Source: an uncultured Christensenella sp.
Lineage (GTDB): Bacteria > Bacillota > Clostridia > Christensenellales > UBA3700
NCBI GenBank assembly: GCA_910583995.1
Contig: CAJTYW010000013.1
Span: 1-50,263 of the forward strand
DNA: 50,263 nt
Reading direction: 5' to 3'
Numbering within the stretch: the stretch's first letter is position 1; each line of letters opens with the position of its first letter. The translations under genes were made by a program, and so were the position numbers. The notes under the pieces are model-generated. The model saw nothing but the letters and a program-made list of their open reading frames with translations, had not been told where the DNA came from and did not search any database. Shown one piece after another: positions 16,446-26,190 of the stretch.

Positions 16446-17906
16446 ATGAAAAAAAATATCAAATTTATTTTAATATCATTGTTATTGATTGCTGTTTTGA
16501 GCATATCTTTAGTTGGTTGTACAAAAACACCTAATCTAAAAGGTGGTGACCCAAATGCAACTACTTATAATAATAATAGTTTAGTTGTATCTCAAGGCGA
16601 TTATATTTATTTTGTTAATGGTAAAATTACTGTTGATGATATTGCAGAAAAAAAGGATAACAAATATGGCAATATCGTAAAAAGTGCAATTTACAGAGCT
16701 AAAAAAGATGGTAGCGAGGTAGAAGCTTTAGTGCCACAAGTTGCTATGGATAGCAATAATTCAAATGGTATTAGCGTACTTGGAAATTATTTGTATTTCA
16801 CATCTCCGTCAACTGCAACTGCAAAAGACGGCACTTTGCAAAAGACTAATACTGATTTTTACAGAGTAGAAATTAGCGGCAGAAACTTAACAAAATTAGT
16901 TACACTTGAAGGTAACACTAATCAATATAAATTTACAGATAACGGACTTATCTATTTGGAAAACAGCAAGTTGACTTACTTGCCATATAAGGGTAAGTCA
17001 AAAGTTATTTTGGAGAGTGCAGGTAACACTTATTTCCCTGTAACTTCAACTTATGAGCCAGGCAAAGCAGATGCATCAATGGCTGTTTATTATGCAGAAT
17101 CTCCTGAAGAAAATGATGGTGACCCATACAATGAGATTAAATGTGTTACATCAACAGGTGAAGTTAAAACTATTTTGAGCGGTAAGGATAGCAAAACAAG
17201 CTACACAATCAAAAGTGTAGAGAGTGAGGATAATGGCTCTGTTGCAGTATATTACGAAAAGTCAATTTATGACCGTGGCGACGAAAAATACAGCAATAAA
17301 GGCTTGTTTGGTATTAAGCTAGGTAACGACTTTAAACAAATTGGTGCTGAAAAGAAATTTGCAGGCAAGAGTGCAACAGTTAGATATATTAGCTTTGAAG
17401 AAGGCGTATATGTATTTGAAGATAGTGAAATGTATATCCCTAAAATCGATGCAGATGGAAATGTGGAAAAAGCCGACAAAGACAAAATTTACTATGTAGG
17501 TTCTACAATTACTCAATCAAATATTGTTACAATCAAAGACGGATATATTTATTATACAGAAAGCAATGCTTTTAAGAGAGTTAAAATGGATGTAACAGGC
17601 GAGGATGCTAATGATAATAATTTAGGACAACCTGAAACAATCATTGAAAAAGATATTGTTACTGATTATGTTAAACCAGTACTAAATGGTAATACATTCT
17701 ACTATATTAATAGTGGATATTACAATTATATGTACAAGGTTGATATCTCTGTTAAAGATGCTAAACATTCTTTATTAGGTATTAGAACTAACGAAGATAA
17801 AAACGCTTACATTAAATTTGTAAAGGAAATGGACGAAGAAACAAGGGAAAAACACGATAAACTTATCGCTGAAGATTTACCTACTGAAGAATTGAAAAAA
17901 GATTAA
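16446..17906 (+). CDS. Lipoprotein with beta-propeller-like repeats (DUF5050 type)
   Basis: Exported lipoprotein (486 aa): MKKN, a hydrophobic core, then lipobox SLVGC. The mature part carries blade-like repeats with a YIYF/YLYF/IYYTES signature: QGDYIYFVNG, GNYLYFTSPS, DNGLIYLENS, DGYIYYTES and NGNTFYYINSGYYNYMYKV. These resemble DUF5050 and six-bladed propellers. A charged tail ends the protein. The start is the ATG at 16446 after ATAGGAG; a longer frame from 16410 would bury the signal peptide. It is probably co-transcribed with the PAP2 gene after a small hairpin. The ligand is unknown. Confidence 0.8.
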   Translation: MKKNIKFILISLLLIAVLSISLVGCTKTPNLKGGDPNATTYNNNSLVVSQGDYIYFVNGKITVDDIAEKKDNKYGNIVKSAIYRAKKDGSEVEALVPQVAMDSNNSNGISVLGNYLYFTSPSTATAKDGTLQKTNTDFYRVEISGRNLTKLVTLEGNTNQYKFTDNGLIYLENSKLTYLPYKGKSKVILESAGNTYFPVTSTYEPGKADASMAVYYAESPEENDGDPYNEIKCVTSTGEVKTILSGKDSKTSYTIKSVESEDNGSVAVYYEKSIYDRGDEKYSNKGLFGIKLGNDFKQIGAEKKFAGKSATVRYISFEEGVYVFEDSEMYIPKIDADGNVEKADKDKIYYVGSTITQSNIVTIKDGYIYYTESNAFKRVKMDVTGEDANDNNLGQPETIIEKDIVTDYVKPVLNGNTFYYINSGYYNYMYKVDISVKDAKHSLLGIRTNEDKNAYIKFVKEMDEETREKHDKLIAEDLPTEELKKD

Positions 17907-17960
17907 TAAATATACGACTGCTAAGTAAAATTAGCAGCCATATTTAAATAGGAGGATATT

Positions 17961-18827
17961 TTGGCTGAGTGGTTAAACAGAGCTTTTTATAGTTTCGATT
18001 TTGCTCTTTTGGAATTCGGACATAATATGCACATTGCTGCTGGTGGCTTTTTTGACGGATTTTGGAAATTTGTCACTGTTTTTGGTGATGGCGGTATAAT
18101 TTTAATTTTGATTTCACTTGTATTAATTGCTTTTAAAAAGACAAGAAAAATCGGTTTAACAATGTTTGGTGCAATTGCAATTGGAGCATTGATAACAAAT
18201 ATAACTATAAAACCGCTTGTTGCAAGGCCAAGACCTTATGCGGACGAGACAAAGATATTTTATACCTGGTGGAAAGCAGCTGGTAGCGTTCAGGAATCGG
18301 AATTTTCTTTTCCATCAGGACATTCCACAGCAAGTATGGCTGCAATGATGGCGTTCTTTCTTGCTGGCAATAAAAAATATAGCTGGACAGGATTTTTTGC
18401 AGTATTGTTAATAGGTTTTTCAAGGATTTATTTGTGCGTGCATTATCCGTCAGATGTTTTGTTTGGTTTTATAGTTGGAATAATTGCAGGTGCTATTTCT
18501 TATTTGATAGTATGGTTTATTTACAAATATCTAAAGGGCAAAAAGCTAGGCGATATTTTGTATGAAAAAGATATTATTACTTTATATCATTTTATAAAAA
18601 ATAAATATTTTAATAAAAATAAGACTGCAACTGTACAAGGTGAGTTAGATTCAAATCAAAATTTGCAAGACACAATGGAGAATGTTGCGGGAAAAGATGA
18701 TAGTTTAACTACTTCTGTTGAGAGTGGAAATGTTTTGAGTGATAATGAAAACATTCAAAACAATGACAATAAAAATATAGAAAATATAGTTTTAGATACA
18801 AAAAATATTACGGATAAAGAGAATTAA
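17961..18827 (+). CDS. PAP2-family membrane phosphatase
   Basis: Integral membrane phosphatase (288 aa), possibly acting on undecaprenyl-pyrophosphate or phosphatidylglycerol-phosphate. The three PAP2 motifs are present: KPLVARPRPY, PSGHSTAS and SRIYLCVHYPSDVLFG, with the catalytic His residues in the last two. About five or six helices cover residues 10-190. After residue 200 comes an Asn/Asp-rich, probably disordered tail of about 85 residues, unusual for the family. The start is a TTG at 17961 set by AGGAGG five bases upstream; no better ATG exists before the first helix. The exact lipid substrate is open. Confidence 0.88.
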   Translation: MAEWLNRAFYSFDFALLEFGHNMHIAAGGFFDGFWKFVTVFGDGGIILILISLVLIAFKKTRKIGLTMFGAIAIGALITNITIKPLVARPRPYADETKIFYTWWKAAGSVQESEFSFPSGHSTASMAAMMAFFLAGNKKYSWTGFFAVLLIGFSRIYLCVHYPSDVLFGFIVGIIAGAISYLIVWFIYKYLKGKKLGDILYEKDIITLYHFIKNKYFNKNKTATVQGELDSNQNLQDTMENVAGKDDSLTTSVESGNVLSDNENIQNNDNKNIENIVLDTKNITDKEN

Positions 18828-18845
18828 AATATTGTTGGGGGAGTT

Positions 18846-20099
18846 ATGGAGAGAAATCAAAAGAAAGCAAGAATTGCAATGATTGGCTTAGGCGGTAGGG
18901 GTTATGGCTTATTAAGACTTAATCTTGTCAAAATGAAAAATGTTGAAATTGTGGGCATCTGTGATGTCTATCAAGACAGAATTGACCAAGGTATAGAAAA
19001 AGTTAAAAAAGTTTGCGGTAATACACCTAAAGGAAGTACAAATTATAAAGATTTTTTAAACGATGAAAACGTCGATATAATTATGATAACTTGTGCGTGG
19101 GAAGGCCATATTGATATTGCAATTGAAGCAATGAAAGCAGGTAAATTTGTTGCAATGGAAGTAGGCGGTGCGTACAGCGTAGAAGATTGTTGGCGACTTG
19201 TTGATACTTACGAGCAGACAAAAACTCCACTTATGATGCTAGAGAATTGCTGTTATGGTGAATATGAACTTATGACATTAAGAATGGCAAGAGAAGGCTT
19301 TTTTGGCGATATTGTACATTGCGAAGGTGGCTATCACCACGATTTAAGACGAGAAATTGCTTTTGGAAAGGAAAATCGTCATTACAGATTAAAAAATTAT
19401 TTGGAAAGAAATTGTGAAAACTATCCGACTCACGAAATTGGACCTATTGCAAAAGTTTTGGAAATTAATCGTGGCAATTTGTTTACAAGCCTAACTTCTT
19501 ACTCAAGCTGTAGCAAAGGATTACACGAGTTTATTTTAAAAGAAAAAGCAGACGATAAAGAACTTGTTAATGCAAAGTTTAAACAGGGCGATATAGTTAC
19601 TACTATTATCGAAACAATTAAAGGGCAGACAGTAGTAATTCAGCTGGATACAACACTTCCAAGGTCTTATAGCCGTGGTTATACTATTAGAGGAACTAAA
19701 GCTATGTATTCAGAAGACAATAATTTGGTTTTTGAAGATAATAGTATACATAATAAGCTTTACGAATTTAATAGCAGACCAATTTGGAATAATGGCAAAA
19801 AATATGCAAGAAAATACGCTCACAGGATTTGGAAAAACAAAGGAGCAGTTGTAAAAGCAGGACACGGCGGTATGGATTCGCTTGTGCTAAATGCTATGGT
19901 TGAAGCCTTTTTGGATGGTTACTATCCACCAATTGATGTGTATGATACCGCAACCTATATGGTTATTACTGCACTTTCTGAAATGTCAATTAAAAATAAC
20001 AATCAAAAAGTCGAGTTTCCTGATTTTACTAGGGGAAAATGGCAAAACAGACAAGATGTATGCTTAGGTTACTATAGTTTGGAAGGTGCCGTTAAGTAA
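18846..20099 (+). CDS. GH109-like Gfo/Idh/MocA family oxidoreductase or glycosidase
   Basis: NAD-dependent Rossmann protein (417 aa). The N-terminus reads IAMIGLGGRGYGLL (dinucleotide loop), followed by GICDVYQDRI. The middle has features of family 109 glycosidases: MEVGGAYSVEDCWRLV, MLENCCYGEYELMTL, EGGYHHDLR and YPTHEIGPIAKVLEINRG, with the His/Tyr residues expected for NAD-assisted removal of alpha-GalNAc. No Tat or Sec signal is visible, whereas several GH109 enzymes are exported. GGGGGAG precedes the ATG. Simple sugar oxidoreductases share the fold, so hydrolase activity is probable, not proven. Confidence 0.75.
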   Translation: MERNQKKARIAMIGLGGRGYGLLRLNLVKMKNVEIVGICDVYQDRIDQGIEKVKKVCGNTPKGSTNYKDFLNDENVDIIMITCAWEGHIDIAIEAMKAGKFVAMEVGGAYSVEDCWRLVDTYEQTKTPLMMLENCCYGEYELMTLRMAREGFFGDIVHCEGGYHHDLRREIAFGKENRHYRLKNYLERNCENYPTHEIGPIAKVLEINRGNLFTSLTSYSSCSKGLHEFILKEKADDKELVNAKFKQGDIVTTIIETIKGQTVVIQLDTTLPRSYSRGYTIRGTKAMYSEDNNLVFEDNSIHNKLYEFNSRPIWNNGKKYARKYAHRIWKNKGAVVKAGHGGMDSLVLNAMVEAFLDGYYPPIDVYDTATYMVITALSEMSIKNNNQKVEFPDFTRGKWQNRQDVCLGYYSLEGAVK

Positions 20100-20105
20100 A
20101 AATTG

Positions 20106-20135
20106 TATTGCCTGCGATAAGTAGGCAATTTTTTT
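20106..20135 (+). terminator. Terminator after the GH109-like gene
   Basis: ATTGCCT (20107-20113) and AGGCAAT (20123-20129) around a 9-nt loop, then a T-run to 20135. Confidence 0.75.
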
Positions 20136-20352
20136 CTAACTTTTATATGTTGTAATAAAAATGAATTTTTAAAATAAAGTTTATTTTTATATAAATTTAA
20201 TATACAGATATAAAAAATTAAGCTAAAATAAAAAATATTGATGTATTAACCTTTAAAATATGCAATAGTTGTGCCGAAATTTTCAGTTTTTAATATAATG
20301 AAAGTATAAGGCTTTTACAAAATGTTTATATTTTAAGGGGGAGTATAGTGTT

Positions 20353-22350
20353 ATGAATGATTTTAGCGAAATGGAAGAAAAGCGACTTGCAATCATACAA
20401 AAACATATTGATAATGGCGTAATTTTTAAAAGCACTCATTGTGTATATATATCTGAACAAACAATTATAGGAGAAGGTACTACTATTGATTGCAATAATA
20501 TTTTGCGTGGGGCTTGCGTTATCGGAAAAGATGTAATTATTAATGACGGAAATACTTTACAAGATTGCACATTAGGCAATAATGTGGTAATTACCAAAAG
20601 TGTGGTCACTAATGCTATAATAAAACAGAATACTACTGTAGGTCCTTGGGCACACGTACATACAAGAAGTATTGTGGAAAGGGATTGCCGTATAGGTAAT
20701 TTTGTGGAAATTAAAAATAGTAATATCGGAATTAATACAAAAATGGCACATTTAGCATATATTGGCGACACTGATATTGGTGCTAAATGCAATATAGGTT
20801 GTGGCGTTATTTTTATTAATTATGATGGCAAAAACAAATATCGCAGCGTTATAGGAAACAGCGTTTTTGTAGGCAGTAACAGCAATATTATTGCACCTAT
20901 AAAAATAGAGGATAATTCATATATCGCAGCAGGTACAACAGTTACAATCAACTTGCCTACTAATTGTATGTGCATAGGAAGAAATAGGGAAGTTGTAAAA
21001 GAAAACAGGAGCAAATATCGTATGTGTGATTACAATAAGCAATACTTTGGGACGGACGGAATACGTGGTATATACGGCGAAAAACTAAACGAAGAGATAG
21101 CGTATTCGGTAGGTAATTTTTTAGGTTATTCTTCAGATAAAGGTGTTATTGTTGTCGGCAGAGACCCTAGAAAGTCAGGCGAGAGTTTGAAAAATGCTTT
21201 GGTACAAGGTGCGTTAGATGCTGATTGTGATGTTATTGATTTGGGTATTGTTACAACTCCAAGTGTTGCAAATATCACTATGAGAGCTAATGCAAATTAT
21301 GGCGTTGTAATTACTGCATCTCATAACCCAAGCGAGTATAATGGAATAAAAGTATTTAATGACAAAGGCAGAAAACTTTTGAATATAGAAGAAATTCAGA
21401 TTGAAGAGCATATTAAAAAGAAACATCCTTTTATTTGCAAAAGAAAGGGAAGAGTGATAAAGCAAGATGAATTGCTACAAGATTATATCAACTTTATTTG
21501 TAGCGATTTGCCTGATTTGTCTAGTTTGAAAGTAGTTGTAGATTGCTCCAATGGTGCATCAACCGCTATAAGCAAAGCTGTGTTTGAAAAACTAAATATT
21601 ACAGCTAAGTTTATTGGTGTTGATTGCAATGGCGACAATATAAATAAAAATTGTGGAGCGTTATTCCCTGAAAAGTGTGCAAAGGAAGTAGTTGCAAATG
21701 GCTATGACTTAGGATTTTGCTTTGATGGTGATGCTGACAGGATAATTGCCATAGACCATAAAGGCAAAATAATTAGTGGCGATAAAATGATTTATGCCTT
21801 TGCAAAAGATATGAAAAAGAAGGGTGTTTTAACTAACAATACAGTAGTTGGCACTATAATGACTAATTGCGGAATGGAAAATAACCTTTCAAAAATCGGT
21901 ATTAATTTGATAAGAACTAATGTAGGCGACCATTATGTGGTGGAAAAAATGTTGGAGAATGGCTATGTTTTGGGTGGTGAAAGTTCAGGACATATCATAT
22001 TGGGTGACAAGGTAACTACTGGTGACGGCTTGCTTGTTGCAGTAAACTTATGTAAGCTTATAGTGGAAAATAGATTATCGCTAAATAAGCTTACCGATAT
22101 TAAAGAATATCCGCAAATCAATATCAATCTTATGACTGATAAAAAAGAAGATATTGTAAAAAATGAAGAAGTATTGAATTGCGTAAAAAGTTATCAAGAT
22201 ATCTTAGGTGATTGTGGCAGAGCATTCATAAGAGCTAGTGGTACAGAAAATAAATTGCGTATAACTGTTGAGTGTGACCATAGCGATATGGCAGTGCAAG
22301 TAGCAAGAAATATAGAAAACTTCATAAAAGATAAGTTCGAGTTGATTTAA
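20353..22350 (+). CDS. glmM: Fusion of GlmU-type acetyltransferase domain and phosphoglucosamine mutase GlmM
   Basis: Two consecutive amino-sugar enzymes in one chain (665 aa). Residues 1-~220 form a left-handed beta-helix like the C-terminal half of GlmU. The acetyl-transfer residues are recognisable: K121 (NFVEIKNS), H133 and Y136 (MAHLAYIG), N156-Y157 and K162 (NYDGKNK). The GlmU uridylyltransferase half is absent. Residues 232-665 form a complete GlmM: GTDGIRG (233-239), phosphoserine loop TASHNP with S323, metal loop DGDADR (458-463), sugar loop GGESSGHI and phosphate loop RASGTEN (627-633). Together they would convert GlcN-6-P to GlcN-1-P and then to GlcNAc-1-P. GGGGGAG at 20338-20344 supports the start. 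The gene has its own transcription unit. Confidence 0.9.
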   Translation: MNDFSEMEEKRLAIIQKHIDNGVIFKSTHCVYISEQTIIGEGTTIDCNNILRGACVIGKDVIINDGNTLQDCTLGNNVVITKSVVTNAIIKQNTTVGPWAHVHTRSIVERDCRIGNFVEIKNSNIGINTKMAHLAYIGDTDIGAKCNIGCGVIFINYDGKNKYRSVIGNSVFVGSNSNIIAPIKIEDNSYIAAGTTVTINLPTNCMCIGRNREVVKENRSKYRMCDYNKQYFGTDGIRGIYGEKLNEEIAYSVGNFLGYSSDKGVIVVGRDPRKSGESLKNALVQGALDADCDVIDLGIVTTPSVANITMRANANYGVVITASHNPSEYNGIKVFNDKGRKLLNIEEIQIEEHIKKKHPFICKRKGRVIKQDELLQDYINFICSDLPDLSSLKVVVDCSNGASTAISKAVFEKLNITAKFIGVDCNGDNINKNCGALFPEKCAKEVVANGYDLGFCFDGDADRIIAIDHKGKIISGDKMIYAFAKDMKKKGVLTNNTVVGTIMTNCGMENNLSKIGINLIRTNVGDHYVVEKMLENGYVLGGESSGHIILGDKVTTGDGLLVAVNLCKLIVENRLSLNKLTDIKEYPQININLMTDKKEDIVKNEEVLNCVKSYQDILGDCGRAFIRASGTENKLRITVECDHSDMAVQVARNIENFIKDKFELI

Positions 22351-22381
22351 TTTGTGGCAATTTAAAAAATCATAAATAATT

Positions 22382-22417
22382 AAAAAATGTGATGTGGTAT
22401 AACATCACATTTTTTGT
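22382..22417 (+). terminator. Terminator after the GlmU-GlmM fusion
   Basis: AAAAAATGTGATG pairs with CATCACATTTTTT; a strong stem with a T-run. Confidence 0.85.
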
Positions 22418-22582
22418 TTTAAGTAATTTTAGCTGATTTTATATCATAAAATAATGTGAATTTACAAAAAGCTACATTTATAGCAATTTTGAAATAGTTA
22501 TAAAAATTGGTTTATAATGAACTAAATAGTTGGTTTTTCAGCATAATTATGGCTTAAAATTATAAAATAATAAATAATTATA

Positions 22583-22611
22583 TTGATTTTTATATAAAAA
22601 TATGGTAAAAT
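22583..22611 (+). promoter_or_regulatory. Promoter of the GH2 gene
   Basis: TTGATT at 22583-22588 and TAAAAT at 22606-22611, with a 17-bp spacer and TGG directly before the -10 box (TATGGTAAAAT). It ends 36 bases before the ATG. Confidence 0.7.
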
Positions 22612-22647
22612 AATTAAAAGATATAGCAAAATATTGTTGGAGGATTT

Positions 22648-25644
22648 ATGAAATATTCATTAAAAACAGGCAATTATTGTAATTTTGAAGTTTTTGAAAA
22701 AAATAAAATGCCGGCTAGAACTTATGCAATACCTTATACAGATAAAAAGGTGATTGCAAATATTGATTTGTTAAAAGAAAGATATTCCAGCCCAATGGTA
22801 AGGTTACTTAATGGTAATTGGGATTTTGTTTATTACGGAAAATTAAGCGAAATGCCTGACGAATTTGACACCGATAATACTGATTTTATGAAATTTCCTG
22901 TGCCAGGGGATTGGCAAAGAAATGGTATAGAAAACCCTAATTATTTAAATACTAGATATCAATTTTTTATGAATCCACCGCACATTCCGACAGATATTCC
23001 AGTTGGAGTTTATCGTACAAAAATCGATATTAAATCTGTTAATAAGACATATTTAATAAACTTTTTGGGTGTTTGTTCTTGTCTTGATTTGTTTGTTAAC
23101 GGCGAGTTTGTAGGATATAGCGAAGGTTCGCACAACACTGCTGAGTTTGATTTGACATCATTTTTTAAGCAAGGTGAAAATGAACTTGTCGCCGTAGTTT
23201 ACAAGTGGTGTAATGGTACATATTTGGAGTGCCAAGATATGTTTAGGGAAAATGGTATTTTCCGTGATGTATTTTTGATTGAAGAAAATAAAAGCTATTT
23301 GTTTGATTTTGGATATAGCACAAAATATATTATTGATAAAGAATATCAAATAAGTTTTGATTTTAAAGTTACAAACGCTGTTGATGCAAGTTCAGTTACT
23401 TTTGAACTTTTTGACGAAAATGACAATCTTTTAGCTAAAGAAGAGTTGCAAGGCGAACAAGGTAGCAGGCGCATAGCTATAAAAAATGTACACGAGTGGA
23501 GTGCGGAAATACCTTATTTGTACAAGTTGATAGTTACCTATTCAGACGGAGTAAATAAAGTTTATTTCAGAAGATTTGTTGGTTTTAAACATATTGAAAT
23601 TGACGGCAATGTTTTTTGGTTAAACAATCAACCTATAAAGCTAAAAGGTATTAATCATCACGAGTCACACCCAGTTAATGGATATGTTGTTACTCCTGAA
23701 TTTTTACTAAAAGATATTGAGCTTATTAAAAGCTTTAACTGCAATACAGTAAGACTTTCACATTATCCGCACGACCCGCTATTTTTAATGTTGTGCGACA
23801 AAATCGGTTTGTACGCTATTGACGAAATGGATTTGGAGTCACACGGCACTTATCGTAATCCACTATATCAAAGGTTTGGTTTAATAAGCCATAACCCTGC
23901 TTGGATAGGACATTATCTTGACAGAGCAAAAAGAATGTTTTATAAATCAAGAAACTGTGCAAGCGTTGTTATGTGGTCACTTGGTAATGAAGCAGGCGGT
24001 TATTTATGCCAAGACGAATGTTATAAATTTTTAAAATCTGTAGGTAATGTGCCTATTCATTATGAAAATGCAATACATACAAAAAGGTTCTGTTATGATG
24101 TAGTAGGTCATTTTTATCCTAGTCACGCACATCTTGAAGCAATGGCAAACAAGACAATTAAGGATAAAAGATTTTTAAGTAAGCCTTACTTTATGACAGA
24201 GTATTCTCACGCAATGGGTATGGGACCAGGTGGTCTTGAAAGATATACAGAATTAGTGCTTGACAATAAAAACTTTTTAGGCGGCTGTATATGGGAATTT
24301 TGTGACCATATCGTTGATAATCCAGAGCATAAATTTAGATATACTTATGGTGGTGACTACAACGAACCTAAGCACGATGGCAATTTCTGTGTAGACGGAA
24401 TGTTTTTCCCTGATAGAACCCCAAGCACTGGTGCATTAAATATGCGTGAGTGTTACAGACCTTATCGTGCAAGACTTAATGGCACTAAACTTGAAATTTG
24501 GAATACAAATTACTTCAAAAGTACAAAAGGCGTTCGCATTGATTGGAAAATATTAAGAAACGGCGAGCCAATGAAGGACGGTAGCTTTGATATTCTTGTT
24601 CCGCCAAGCGAAGTTATAGCTTATGATATGCCATTAATGTTGCCAAGAGATATGTCAGAGTATACTTTGATTATCACTTATATGGAAGGGGATAAATATA
24701 TTGCAAGCGAACAATTTGAGCTTACACCATTTATTCCTATTAAGCCAATGTTTGTTGCTCCAGAACACGAGATTGCAAACAATATTTTGACTGCAAAGAC
24801 AGAAAAAGGCAAATTAATTGTAAATGGCAATACAGGTGAAATAGAAAGCTATAATATTGACGGAGTAGAGTATATAAACGGTAACAATGCTTTAGGCTAT
24901 AAAGGGTTACTACCTAATATGTACAGAAAACCAATCGATAACGATAGATTTATAAAAATTGGTTGGGCAGTACTTGGATTGTTAAAAGCAAAACCTTGTC
25001 ACGTTTCAACAAAATTTGATATAGAAAACGGCTTAAAAGTAATAAGCAAATATTCCGTTCGTGGTTATGGTAAGCTTGCAAGCGTAGTTGTTACAATTGC
25101 TGTAGGCGAAAATTTGGAATTGCATATCACAGCAAAAGCAAGCAAAGGCTGGAAATTATTGTTTTATAATGATATTGTAAGATTCGGTTTGACTTTGGAA
25201 ATGCCTTCATCTTTTGATACTGTAGAATATTTTGGAAGAGGAGAGAGAGAAACTCTTGCAGATTTTAACGAACACGGCAAATTTGGTATTTATAAAGTAG
25301 CTGTAGAGGATATGGCTGAAAAATACATTATGCCACAAGAGTCAGGTAACAGAAGTGATTGCAGATGGGCAAAAGTTATGGATAAGGACGGCAAAGGCTT
25401 GATGTTTGAGTTGGTATCAAATCCATTTAACTTTAATGCAAATCCTTATACAAGGTATCAAATAGAAAAAGCAACTCATAGGGAAGAGATTTTGAGTGCA
25501 GACACAACTTGCGTTCAAATTGACGGATTTGTTCGTGGTACAGGTAGCCAAAGCTGTGGTCCACAACCTGAAAAGTATGCAAGACCTAATTTGAAAAAGC
25601 CACTTGAGTTTGATTTTATTATTAGACCTATTATTAATGACTAA
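22648..25644 (+). CDS. Glycoside hydrolase family 2 beta-galactosidase (LacZ type)
   Basis: Large retaining glycosidase (998 aa), near the 1,000-residue length of E. coli LacZ and with its domain order. A jelly-roll sugar-binding domain at about 50-215 carries PVPGDWQRNG and VGVYRT. Ig-like domains follow, then the TIM barrel with GINHHESHP, NTVRLSHYPHDP and DEMDLESHGT. The acid/base is E448 in MWSLGNEAGG and the nucleophile E518 in MTEYSHAMG. A C-terminal beta-gal small-chain domain contains FGRGERE. No signal peptide, so cytoplasmic. GGAGG precedes the ATG. A lone gene with its own promoter; no permease or lacI-like regulator is adjacent. Confidence 0.92.
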   Translation: MKYSLKTGNYCNFEVFEKNKMPARTYAIPYTDKKVIANIDLLKERYSSPMVRLLNGNWDFVYYGKLSEMPDEFDTDNTDFMKFPVPGDWQRNGIENPNYLNTRYQFFMNPPHIPTDIPVGVYRTKIDIKSVNKTYLINFLGVCSCLDLFVNGEFVGYSEGSHNTAEFDLTSFFKQGENELVAVVYKWCNGTYLECQDMFRENGIFRDVFLIEENKSYLFDFGYSTKYIIDKEYQISFDFKVTNAVDASSVTFELFDENDNLLAKEELQGEQGSRRIAIKNVHEWSAEIPYLYKLIVTYSDGVNKVYFRRFVGFKHIEIDGNVFWLNNQPIKLKGINHHESHPVNGYVVTPEFLLKDIELIKSFNCNTVRLSHYPHDPLFLMLCDKIGLYAIDEMDLESHGTYRNPLYQRFGLISHNPAWIGHYLDRAKRMFYKSRNCASVVMWSLGNEAGGYLCQDECYKFLKSVGNVPIHYENAIHTKRFCYDVVGHFYPSHAHLEAMANKTIKDKRFLSKPYFMTEYSHAMGMGPGGLERYTELVLDNKNFLGGCIWEFCDHIVDNPEHKFRYTYGGDYNEPKHDGNFCVDGMFFPDRTPSTGALNMRECYRPYRARLNGTKLEIWNTNYFKSTKGVRIDWKILRNGEPMKDGSFDILVPPSEVIAYDMPLMLPRDMSEYTLIITYMEGDKYIASEQFELTPFIPIKPMFVAPEHEIANNILTAKTEKGKLIVNGNTGEIESYNIDGVEYINGNNALGYKGLLPNMYRKPIDNDRFIKIGWAVLGLLKAKPCHVSTKFDIENGLKVISKYSVRGYGKLASVVVTIAVGENLELHITAKASKGWKLLFYNDIVRFGLTLEMPSSFDTVEYFGRGERETLADFNEHGKFGIYKVAVEDMAEKYIMPQESGNRSDCRWAKVMDKDGKGLMFELVSNPFNFNANPYTRYQIEKATHREEILSADTTCVQIDGFVRGTGSQSCGPQPEKYARPNLKKPLEFDFIIRPIIND

Positions 25645-25732
25645 ATTTCATTATTTGGGAAATTGATGTATTTAAAGTTTACTTTTTAATTAATTTTTAA
25701 AATGTTGATAACTTTGATTGTAAAACAAAATA

Positions 25733-25765
25733 AAAAAAGCATCTGAAATGCACAGATGCTTTTTT
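25733..25765. terminator. Bidirectional terminator after the GH2 gene
   Basis: AAAAAAGCATCTG at 25733-25745 pairs with CAGATGCTTTTTT at 25753-25765. A/T-runs on both strands. Confidence 0.85.
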
Positions 25766-25805
25766 GTTTATTATTGTAAAGGAAAGAGCATATTAATAAT
25801 ATAAA

Positions 25806-25835
25806 AACAGCACATAGTTGTGCTGTTTAAGTTTT
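25806..25835. terminator. Second hairpin between the GH2 gene and the XRE regulator
   Basis: AACAGCACA (25806-25814) and TGTGCTGTT (25819-25827) with a 4-nt loop, then TAAGTTTTT. It probably ends the minus-strand regulator transcript. Confidence 0.5.
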
Positions 25836-25887
25836 TAATACTATAATTTAGGTATAGTAATGCTATATTATCTGAAAAACCACTTCA

Positions 25888-26190
25888 TCAGATAGGAAAA
25901 TCATTTTTTAGTTTGTACTCAGCTTCTTTCTTTTGATGATAGTACTCTAAAGTTCTGTTCTTTAATTCTGTATATCTTTCTTGGTCGGAGTTTGCATCGT
26001 AACCTAAAAGTTGGTCAACGCTAATACTGAAAGCATCTGCCAATCTGCATACGATTATTAGTTCCGGTTCACTATCACCCTTTTCATAATGGGAAATAGT
26101 TCGTTGAGAAATGTTAACTAACTCAGCAAGCTTTGCTTGAGATAATTTTAATGATTTTCGGATTTTTTTAAGATTATTACTGAAATTCAT
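25888..26190 (-). CDS. XRE-family helix-turn-helix regulator
   Basis: Small DNA-binding protein (100 aa). Residues 4-60 are a Cro/CI-type HTH: NLKKIRKSLKLSQAKLAELV, ISQRTISHYEKGDSEPE, LADAFSISVDQLLG. The last 40 residues are charged and helical. The start at 26190 is chosen because GGGGG lies just upstream and the HTH begins at once; a longer frame to 26244 adds unrelated residues. It is transcribed divergently from gerAA, 177 bases away, so it could regulate the ger operon or itself, but no operator was identified. Confidence 0.85.
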   Translation of the reverse strand: MNFSNNLKKIRKSLKLSQAKLAELVNISQRTISHYEKGDSEPELIIVCRLADAFSISVDQLLGYDANSDQERYTELKNRTLEYYHQKKEAEYKLKNDFPI

